Below the pieces are notes generated by a model that saw only the letters and a list, made by a program, of their open reading frames with translations, made no database searches and was not told the DNA's origin. A stretch of 6,012 nt of DNA from NCBI GenBank assembly GCA_016931555.1, contig JAFGEM010000068.1, positions 1-6,012 on the forward strand. The letters are read 5' to 3'. Of this stretch, positions 1-5,537 are shown one piece after another. The translations under genes and the position numbers were made by a program. The DNA is from Candidatus Iainarchaeum sp. Lineage in GTDB: Archaea > Iainarchaeota > Iainarchaeia > Iainarchaeales > GCA-2688035. How positions within the stretch are numbered: the first letter of the stretch is position 1; each line of letters begins with the position of its first letter.

Positions 1-66
1 AAAATGTGCAGGCTCTGCGGCATCCGGAGAATAGTTGCAGCCAGAACAAGAAAAGGAGACAGGTAA
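1..66 (+). CDS. Possible 3' end of an unidentified upstream gene (partial)
   Basis: Reading from base 1, an open frame runs to a TAA at 64-66, one base before the neuB ATG. It encodes roughly 21 residues containing a Cys-x-x-Cys pair (M-C-R-L-C-G) followed by an arginine-rich tail. Its codons (AGA, AGG, ATA, GCA, AAA) match the downstream genes, which is the main reason to prefer this frame. A second frame ends in TAG at 32-34. A third ends in a TGA at 69-71 that would overlap the neuB start as ATGA. Any of the three could be the true end of the preceding gene. The fragment is too short to assign a family, and the Cys pair alone does not establish a metal-binding role. Confidence 0.3.
   Translation, partial: KMCRLCGIRRIVAARTRKGDR
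54..58 (+). promoter_or_regulatory. Ribosome binding site of neuB (AGGAG)
   Basis: AGGAG lies 9 nt before the ATG at 68. It is the clearest Shine-Dalgarno sequence in the window. It supports the start at 68 rather than the in-frame TTG at 35, which would add eleven residues upstream of the conserved NeuB N-terminus. Confidence 0.6.
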
Positions 67-67
67 A

Positions 68-1093
68 ATGAAAACATTGAACATAGGAAACAGGGGAATA
101 GGCACAGGCAAACCAGTCTTTGTCATAGCAGAAATAGGCATAAACCACAACGGAGACATTGAACTGGCAAAAAAAATGATTGACGCAGCACAAAAAGCAG
201 GGGCAAGTGCAGTGAAATTCCAGACGCACATTCCCGAAAAAGAAATGCTCAAAAACGGATTCTCGGCGGGATATGTTGGAGAATCATTGTTTGACCTCCT
301 GAAAAGAGTTGAACTCTCAAAAAACGACCATTTGATTTTAAAGGAACACGCAGAAAAAAACTGCATTATTTTTCTTTCAACGCCGTTCAGCAGAGAAGCG
401 GCTGACATGCTGGGCGAGATTGGGGTTCACGCATTTAAAGTTGGTTCAGGGGAACTCACAAACATTCCATTGCTGAAGCACATTGCATCAAAAGGAAAGC
501 CAATGATTATTTCAACAGGAATGAGCAATCTGGAGGAAATCAGAGAAACCATAGAAGAACTCAAAAAAATTAATCCCAAAATTGTAATACTGCACTGCAC
601 TTCAGACTACCCTACAAAATACGAAAACGTTAATTTGAAGGTAATAGAAACACTGCAAAGAGAATTTGAGTTGCCTGTGGGGCTCTCAGACCATTCTGCC
701 GGGATATACACTGCACTCGCAGCAGTTGCACTCGGAGCATGTGTAATAGAAAAACATTTTACTCTGGACAGAAGCTTGCCCGGGCCAGACCAGTCTGCGT
801 CAATAAATCCAACAGAATTGGAAGAGCTTGTAAAAGGGGTAAAAGCCGTGGAAAAGGCTTTAGGCGAAGAAAAAAAAGTCACAGAAACAGAAAAGGAAGT
901 CCAAAAAATGGCGCGTGAAAGCGTGGTAGCAGTAAAGGAAATCAGGAAAGGGGAAAAGATTGATGAAGATAGTGTCTGGGTAAAAAGGCCGGGAATAGGA
1001 ATTCCTGCAAAAGAACTGGAAAAAGTGATAGGAAAAATCGCTGTTAGGGACATCAAAAAAGACAGCCTGATAAAATGGGATGATTTGGAATGA
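68..1093 (+). CDS. neuB: Sialic-acid-type (nonulosonate) synthase, NeuB family
   Basis: NeuB-family enzymes condense a free N-acyl-mannosamine-like hexose with phosphoenolpyruvate to give a nine-carbon 2-keto acid (sialic or legionaminic acid) in the cytoplasm. The 341-residue product has the full family architecture. A TIM barrel spans about residues 15-260, with AEIGINHNGD (21-30), VKFQT (49-53), STPFS (104-108), KVGSGE (124-129), LHCTSDYPT (175-183), GLSDHS (205-210) and IEKHF (227-231). A C-terminal SAF (antifreeze-like) domain follows at about 283-341, with VKRPG (305-309). His209 and His230 have the same 21-residue spacing as the two metal-ligand histidines of the characterised meningococcal enzyme, and Arg307 sits where its substrate-binding SAF arginine lies. 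The LDRSLPGPDQ stretch (233-242) fits the neuraminic/legionaminic branch better than pseudaminate synthase. The exact substrate cannot be fixed from sequence. The stop codon overlaps the next start (ATGA), so translation is probably coupled to neuC. The start at 68 is chosen for its AGGAG and family length. Confidence 0.93.
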   Translation: MKTLNIGNRGIGTGKPVFVIAEIGINHNGDIELAKKMIDAAQKAGASAVKFQTHIPEKEMLKNGFSAGYVGESLFDLLKRVELSKNDHLILKEHAEKNCIIFLSTPFSREAADMLGEIGVHAFKVGSGELTNIPLLKHIASKGKPMIISTGMSNLEEIRETIEELKKINPKIVILHCTSDYPTKYENVNLKVIETLQREFELPVGLSDHSAGIYTALAAVALGACVIEKHFTLDRSLPGPDQSASINPTELEELVKGVKAVEKALGEEKKVTETEKEVQKMARESVVAVKEIRKGEKIDEDSVWVKRPGIGIPAKELEKVIGKIAVRDIKKDSLIKWDDLE

Positions 1094-2226
1094 GAAAAAT
1101 CTGCATTGTAACGGGAAACAGGTCAGAGTACAGCAGGCTCAAGTCAGTAATGCAGGAGATAAAAAACAGGCCAGATCTTGAGCTGTTTCTGATAGTGACG
1201 GCTTCGCACATGCTCGATGATTTTGGAAAAACAATTAACACAATTAAGGAGAACGGTTTTAATGTTGACTGCGTAGCAAGAACAATTGCAGCAGGCGAAG
1301 ACCCGGCCTCAATGGCAAAGTCGCTTGGCTTGTGCGCATTGGAGCTCCCGACTTTGTTCGAAATAAACAAGCCAGACGTGCTTCTGATAGTAGGCGACAG
1401 GTTTGATGTGCTGGGAGCAGTCACGTCTGCAGCACTAATGAACATACCAATAGCACACATACAGGGCGGAGAGGTTACAGGCACAATAGATGAAAGCATA
1501 AGGCACGCAATAACAAAATTATCGCACATACACTTTGCCGCTACAGAAAAAAGCGCGGAAAGAGTAAGAAAAATGGGGGAAAAAAAAGAACACGTTTTCA
1601 ATGTAGGATGCCCTTCGGCAGACATCATAAAAAACATTGAATTGGGAACAAGGGAAGAAATATGCGAAAAATACAGGATGAACCCAAAAAAACCCTTTTT
1701 GATTCTTGCACAGCATCCTGTTACCACAGAATACAATGAGGTAAAGCACCAGATTAGGGAAACGCTTTCTGCTATACACGAGCTTGGAATCCAGACCATA
1801 ATGCTTTATCCCAACGTTGATGCCGGCTCAAAAGACAGCGTTGCGGAGATAAGAAAATTTGACATGGCAAAAAAACTCGAGCACACCAACAAATTCAAAC
1901 ACATTTTCTTTGAAGACTTTATAAAGCTGCTGGCCAACGCAGCATGCATTGTCGGAAACTCAAGCTCAGGAATAAGAGAAAGCTGCTACTTTGGAACTCC
2001 CGCAGTCAATATTGGGACACGGCAAAACAGCAGGGAGCGCGGAAAAAATGTAACCGATGTAGGCTATGACAAAGAAGAAATCAAAAAAGCAATCCTTTCT
2101 TCCATAGAACACGGAAAATACAAGCCGGAATATGTTTACGGGGACGGCGGCAGCGGCAAAAAAATAGCCGAGATTCTGGCAGAAATCGACCTCAAAGGGA
2201 TAACCCAAAAAAAGATAATGCTCTGA
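1090..2226 (+). CDS. neuC: UDP-N-acetylglucosamine 2-epimerase (hydrolysing), NeuC/LegG family
   Basis: This enzyme class inverts C2 of UDP-GlcNAc (NeuC) or of a UDP-diacetamido-trideoxyhexose (LegG) and hydrolyses off UDP, supplying the free sugar used by NeuB. The 378 residues form the expected two-Rossmann-lobe (GT-B-like) epimerase, at the usual length. Visible motifs are TGNRSEYS (8-15), GDRFDVLGA (102-110), the long IPIAHIQGGE...IDESIRHAITKLSH block (119-146), AQHPVTTE (207-214), YPNVDAGS (240-247), VGNSSSGIRE (288-297) and GTPAVNIGTRQ (302-312), followed by R-x-R-G-x-N-V. The GDRFD and HIQGGE forms are typical of the NeuC/LegG hydrolysing group rather than the non-hydrolysing WecB/MnaA group. 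The ATG overlaps the neuB stop by 4 nt, and a GGGAT about 8 nt upstream may serve as a weak ribosome binding site. Choosing between NeuC and LegG would need the rest of the locus, since legionaminate requires a dehydratase, an aminotransferase and an acetyltransferase not seen here. Confidence 0.92.
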   Translation: MRKICIVTGNRSEYSRLKSVMQEIKNRPDLELFLIVTASHMLDDFGKTINTIKENGFNVDCVARTIAAGEDPASMAKSLGLCALELPTLFEINKPDVLLIVGDRFDVLGAVTSAALMNIPIAHIQGGEVTGTIDESIRHAITKLSHIHFAATEKSAERVRKMGEKKEHVFNVGCPSADIIKNIELGTREEICEKYRMNPKKPFLILAQHPVTTEYNEVKHQIRETLSAIHELGIQTIMLYPNVDAGSKDSVAEIRKFDMAKKLEHTNKFKHIFFEDFIKLLANAACIVGNSSSGIRESCYFGTPAVNIGTRQNSRERGKNVTDVGYDKEEIKKAILSSIEHGKYKPEYVYGDGGSGKKIAEILAEIDLKGITQKKIML

Positions 2227-2235
2227 GTTGAAAAA

Positions 2236-3030
2236 ATGAGAGATTTGATTGTTGCATGCGGAGACAAGCCAAGGCACATGTATTTTGCAGCAAGGCTGGC
2301 AGAGGCATTTCCAGACTGCGGGATAATTACAGAATCTTTTGGAACTGAAATGGAAAAAAACAGGATTAAAGAGCCGTCAAAGAAGATAAGGGAACATTTT
2401 GCAGAATTCTCAAGAACGGAAAAAAAATTTTTTGCCGGGTATTTAGATGAAAAAAAAGATCTGATTGAAAAACATATTTTGGCAAAAATAAAAGGCGGGG
2501 AAATCAACTCAAGTGAGACGCTGGAATTGCTGAAAAAAGAAAACCCCAAATTTATTACAACCTATTCCACTGCAATCATAAAACCCCGCATGATTTCTGC
2601 TTTCCCCAAAAGATGGATAAACCTGCATGCAGGGCTCTCGCCTTATTACCGTGGCAGCGGAACAAACCTCTATCCCATTCTCAACAAAGAGCCGGAATAC
2701 ATTGGAATGACTGTCCACTACCTGGATGCAGGCATAGACACAGGAGAAATAATATTGCAGGGCAGGCCAGAGTTCAGTGAAAAAGACAACAGCCATACAA
2801 TTGGCTGCAAAACAACTGTTGTGGGAGCAGACCTAATGATCAGAGTAATAAAAAGAATGCTGGCAGAAGGCACCTGCCCCTCTGTAAAGCAGGATAAAAG
2901 CAGGGGCAAACTTTACCTGAAAAAAGATTTTTCAGAAGAGGCAGTAGACAACATCAGAAAATTAATTTCACAGGGTTTGATTGCAGGTTATGCAAAAAAT
3001 CCGAAAAACATTGGGATTGTAGAGTGGTAG
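2236..3030 (+). CDS. Folate-dependent formyltransferase, probably acting on an amino sugar
   Basis: The product (264 aa) belongs to the formyltransferase fold of Fmt, PurN and the N-terminal half of ArnA, which move a formyl group from 10-formyltetrahydrofolate to an amine. The catalytic set is intact: Asn129 and His131 in INLHAGLSPYYRG (128-140), and Asp168 in AGIDTGEI (165-172), preceded by GMTVHYLD (157-164). This matches the Asn-x-His and DTG layout of Fmt. Two things argue against methionyl-tRNA formyltransferase. The SLLP signature after the histidine is replaced by AGLSP, and the C-terminal tRNA-binding domain of Fmt (about 310 aa in all) is absent, with only a short tail after residue 230. 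If the host is an archaeon, formyl-methionine initiation is not expected anyway. Position 9 nt after neuC points to N-formylation of a surface sugar, as by VioF- or ArnA-type enzymes. No signal peptide or membrane segment is seen, so it should be cytoplasmic. The ribosome binding site is weak. The sugar substrate is not identifiable from sequence. Confidence 0.83.
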   Translation: MRDLIVACGDKPRHMYFAARLAEAFPDCGIITESFGTEMEKNRIKEPSKKIREHFAEFSRTEKKFFAGYLDEKKDLIEKHILAKIKGGEINSSETLELLKKENPKFITTYSTAIIKPRMISAFPKRWINLHAGLSPYYRGSGTNLYPILNKEPEYIGMTVHYLDAGIDTGEIILQGRPEFSEKDNSHTIGCKTTVVGADLMIRVIKRMLAEGTCPSVKQDKSRGKLYLKKDFSEEAVDNIRKLISQGLIAGYAKNPKNIGIVEW

Positions 3031-3896
3031 AATTGGAAAACATTATAATAGTCTATCACTATGTGAGAGACAAAACAAACTTCAAAGCTTTCACTACTTC
3101 CCAGTTCAGGGAACAAGTTTCTTATCTCAGCAAAAATTATAGGATAATAGGGTTAAGCGAATTAATTGAACAGAAACCCAGAGACAAAACATGCGTAATA
3201 ACTTTTGATGACGGAATTAAAGACGGTTTTACCAATGCCCTGCCAATTTTAGAGGAGCATAATGCTAAAGCAACTTTTTTCATACCGGGAGGAATTTTAA
3301 CGGAAAAAAAGGTGCTAAACGCACAGAAAAGGCACCTCTTGCTTGCAAAACTCGGAACAGAAAAATTTGTGGAAGAATTCAACAGCAGTGCTGAAAGCAT
3401 TTTCAGGGTAAGAGAGGAAAGCAAAAAGCAGGGCTATCAGTTTGATGATGCCCTCACATCAAATTTAAAGTACATGCTTGATAACATGGACAATCCTGAA
3501 ACAGTCCTCACAAAAATTTTTGGCAAGTATTTTAATGAAGAGGAAGAATTCGAAAAAATTTATCTGAATAAGCAGGAAATGAAAAAAATGCAGGGCAGGA
3601 ACATGGAATTTGGCTGCCATGGCTACAATCACATTTGGCTGGGCAAACTCTATTTTAAAGACATGAAGAGCGACATTGAAAAAGGCCTTGCCGTATTCCA
3701 AGAAAACTTTCCAGACCAAATAAAAACAATTTCATATCCGTTCGGAAGCTATTCCCCGCTCACAGTAAGACTGGCAAAAGAACTCGGTTTCAAAGCAGGG
3801 CTAACAATAGAGAAAAGAATCAACGAAAACACAGAAAACATGCTTGAACTCGGACGCTTTGACTGCGTAGACATACTAAAAAAATACAGCAATTAA
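3024..3896 (+). CDS. NodB-type polysaccharide/N-acyl-sugar deacetylase (CE4 family)
   Basis: CE4/NodB enzymes are metal-dependent hydrolases removing N-acetyl, or in ArnD N-formyl, groups from sugars. Over 290 residues the family motifs appear in order: an N-terminal strand with VYHYV (10-14), motif 1 TFDDG (60-64, Asp62 and Asp63), motif 2 HGYNH (199-203, metal-ligand His199 and His203), motif 3 YPFGSYS (238-244) and LGRFD (276-280). Two features are odd. Motif 2 carries Gly where Ser or Thr is usual. The Asp63-His199 spacing of 136 residues is far above the roughly 50 in the pneumococcal peptidoglycan deacetylase, so about 85 charged, mostly helical residues are inserted between motifs 1 and 2. 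No signal peptide is visible, so it probably acts on a cytoplasmic or membrane-inner-face substrate rather than on finished wall polymer. The GTG at 3024 overlaps the previous gene by 7 nt. An in-frame TTG at 3033 is an alternative start, and neither has a strong ribosome binding site. Confidence 0.85.
   Translation: MVELENIIIVYHYVRDKTNFKAFTTSQFREQVSYLSKNYRIIGLSELIEQKPRDKTCVITFDDGIKDGFTNALPILEEHNAKATFFIPGGILTEKKVLNAQKRHLLLAKLGTEKFVEEFNSSAESIFRVREESKKQGYQFDDALTSNLKYMLDNMDNPETVLTKIFGKYFNEEEEFEKIYLNKQEMKKMQGRNMEFGCHGYNHIWLGKLYFKDMKSDIEKGLAVFQENFPDQIKTISYPFGSYSPLTVRLAKELGFKAGLTIEKRINENTENMLELGRFDCVDILKKYSN
3878..3884 (-). terminator. Candidate oligo-T terminator for the minus-strand operon
   Basis: Read on the minus strand, a run of seven T begins 16 nt after the stop codon of the membrane glycosyltransferase, inside the 3' end of the convergent deacetylase gene. 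Archaeal transcription can end at T-rich tracts without a hairpin, and no stem-loop directly precedes this run. Weak evidence, because A/T runs are common throughout these genes. No comparable T tract follows the plus-strand stop closely. Confidence 0.25.
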
Positions 3897-3899
3897 ACT

Positions 3900-5537
3900 T
3901 CAAATAATTCTGTGGACTTTCGAGCATTCTGATTCAAAAACAAGCTCTACTTTCCCCTCTGCTTCAAGCTCCTGCAGCAAATCCCATCTCCAAGGACTTT
4001 TGCTGCAGGTAGAAAGCACGTAATCTGTTTTTGAATCCTGTTTTAGGCCAGACAAAATTGATTCCAACTGCTCTTTTGTCATTTCCCAGGAATAACCCCA
4101 GTTTAAGGGGGTAACCTCAGGATCTTGATAGTCAGAAAACCATTCCCGCTCAGCATCATGACCTGTAAAGAAAATAATGTGCCGCACAACATGCCTTTGC
4201 GCAGCAATCTTTGCATCAGGCGGCAGGCCTTTTATAAACTCTAACGCGGGCTTTTCCTCGTTAAAATTGCTGCTGTAATGCACTGCAGTCAAAGCAAGGA
4301 AAACAAGGGAATATGCAACAACTAAAAAAAACAATGCATAGAATATCCTGCGCAGCAGCCTTTTTTTTAAGTTGGCAAAGCCAACTGCAAAAAGAATTCC
4401 AAAAAACGGCAGAACAACAAGCAAAAGCCTAAGGTAAATGCGCTTTTGCAATCTCGCAAAAAAAGGGATTGAACCAAAAATCAGGATTAGCAAAATCAAA
4501 AAAGCAATGCTCTTTCTTTTTCTGAGAGAAGAAAAAAGTCCGTAAAGACAGAGGCAGATTAGCGGGAATGTAAGGGCAAAGAATGCAAAGCGAATGGTTT
4601 CCAATGGAAGTGCCTGAGTGAAAGGCAGAATTTCCTGGAGTGTAAAGGGCAAAAAAAACCAGAATGATTCATTAAAATCATGAAAAAACATTACCGGGTT
4701 TGCCCATGAAGGAGCGGAAAAATCATCATCAGAAAAATCCAGAAGCTTTTCCACATCCTGTGCGTTTGAGGGAAAAAATTTTTCCCAAAACCCGAGCTCA
4801 GGATGCTCAATTGTACTGCGCTGAAATTCAGAAACAAACCATGCCCCTGAAAAGAGAAGCGTGAAAATTATTGCAACGGCAGCTATTCTTTTTGAATGGT
4901 TTATGCGTGACCTGAGAACAAAAAAGGCAATTGCAATAACAAAAACAGGGAGCAAAACAAGCGCAGTCAGCTTTGAAAGAGAAAAACCGGCGATTACAAA
5001 GGGCAGAATAAAAATGAAACCCGGGTCTTTTGTTTTCTCGAATTTTATGAGGAGATAGAATGCAAACAAAACCAGCAGAGTTGCAAGGGCTTCAGGGTAA
5101 TTCACTGACGTGTAGACTGTGAGCATTGGCAGGGCAGAGGCAAAGGCGAATGAAAGCAAAACACTTTTTTTGTCCGTAAAAATCTCACGCGAAATAAGGC
5201 AAATAAACGCGAGGCTCAGGAGAGTGATCAAAACAGGGAAAAAGGACGCTAAGGCAAAATCAAGGGGGTTGTTTGACAAAACAAAAAAATTGGCAAGCAC
5301 GACGTGAAAAAACGGAGGCGGCAAATCCCCGTCAATATGCATTAATTTAAGCTCTGCGGCATTTGAATTGAAGGGCAAAACTCCCGTAGAAGTGATTTCT
5401 TTTGAGATAGTGAGATGGTACAAAGAATCAGTGTATGCTGCATCAGGCAGCATGGCCGCAGTAAAGATTCTTACGAGTATTATTGCAAGCACAAGCAACA
5501 GCAATATTTTATTGATTCGCAGAAAAAACACCCTCAC
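3900..5537 (-). CDS. Polytopic membrane glycosyltransferase, GT-C fold (PMT/ArnT-like)
   Basis: This 545-residue membrane protein has about 11-13 hydrophobic segments, roughly at residues 9-29, 76-88, 94-116, 126-142, 148-165, 173-186, 188-208, 217-235, 291-306, 314-336, 344-360, 369-388 and 398-418. A mostly soluble C-terminal domain of about 125 residues follows. The first external loop carries acidic residues in PDAAYTDSLYHL (31-42; Asp32, Asp37) and then DLPPPFFHVV (71-80). An early acidic loop plus a P-P-x-F-H segment is typical of GT-C enzymes that move a sugar from a polyprenyl-phosphate donor to an acceptor on the outer face of the membrane. ARLQKRIYLRLLLVVLP (361-377) resembles the basic stretch before a late membrane helix in PMT-type proteins. 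Donor and acceptor are unknown, and no symbol is justified. The GTG at 5537 overlaps the upstream TGA (GTGA), which favours this start over a second GTG two codons later. Its stop lies 3 nt from the convergent deacetylase stop. A GT-C polymerase or flippase-associated protein is less likely. Confidence 0.75.
   Translation of the reverse strand: MRVFFLRINKILLLLVLAIILVRIFTAAMLPDAAYTDSLYHLTISKEITSTGVLPFNSNAAELKLMHIDGDLPPPFFHVVLANFFVLSNNPLDFALASFFPVLITLLSLAFICLISREIFTDKKSVLLSFAFASALPMLTVYTSVNYPEALATLLVLFAFYLLIKFEKTKDPGFIFILPFVIAGFSLSKLTALVLLPVFVIAIAFFVLRSRINHSKRIAAVAIIFTLLFSGAWFVSEFQRSTIEHPELGFWEKFFPSNAQDVEKLLDFSDDDFSAPSWANPVMFFHDFNESFWFFLPFTLQEILPFTQALPLETIRFAFFALTFPLICLCLYGLFSSLRKRKSIAFLILLILIFGSIPFFARLQKRIYLRLLLVVLPFFGILFAVGFANLKKRLLRRIFYALFFLVVAYSLVFLALTAVHYSSNFNEEKPALEFIKGLPPDAKIAAQRHVVRHIIFFTGHDAEREWFSDYQDPEVTPLNWGYSWEMTKEQLESILSGLKQDSKTDYVLSTCSKSPWRWDLLQELEAEGKVELVFESECSKVHRII
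3971..4009. repeat. Perfect 11-bp inverted repeat near the 3' end of the glycosyltransferase gene
   Basis: CCTGCAGCAAA at 3971-3981 is exactly reversed and complemented as TTTGCTGCAGG at 3999-4009, with a 17-nt loop between. It lies within codons for about residues 510-523 of the membrane glycosyltransferase, 70-110 nt before its stop, and near the junction of the two convergent operons. It could fold in the transcript of either strand. No T-run follows on either side, so it is not an intrinsic terminator of the bacterial kind. The repeat itself is certain. A function is not. Confidence 0.55.

Noticed and set aside
12..23. A 12-base match between 12-23 and 5351-5362
   Set aside because: About one such match is expected by chance in a window of this size, and nothing else around the two copies is shared.
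35..67. TTG at 35 as the start of neuB
   Set aside because: The eleven extra residues are unlike the family N-terminus and would include the AGGAG that fits the ATG at 68.
68..1093. Pseudaminic acid synthase (PseI) as the identity of the synthase
   Set aside because: The LDRSLPGPDQ segment and the neighbouring hydrolysing 2-epimerase fit the neuraminic/legionaminic branch. Pseudaminate routes use PseG rather than a NeuC-type enzyme.
1053..1799. Long antisense open frame (248 codons) within neuC, and a similar one at 607-1056
   Set aside because: Both lie opposite strongly conserved coding sequence. Their products are Ser/Phe/Cys-rich with no recognisable domain, as expected from reverse translation of an A-rich gene.
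2420..2433. A8T6 tract as a possible frameshift or regulatory site
   Set aside because: It encodes Lys-Lys-Phe-Phe in frame, the reading frame is intact on both sides, and similar A-runs occur throughout these genes.
4370..4386. 7-bp stem with AAA loop next to a run of eight T on the plus strand, resembling a terminator
   Set aside because: The T-run precedes rather than follows the stem on the plus strand, and on the minus strand the stem is followed by A. It lies in the middle of the membrane glycosyltransferase gene and encodes part of a membrane segment.
4770..4786. Near-perfect palindrome with 8-bp arms made of GGGAAAAA and its complement
   Set aside because: It is fully explained by codons for Glu-Lys-Phe-Phe-Pro in an A/T-rich gene and has no positional link to a promoter or gene end.
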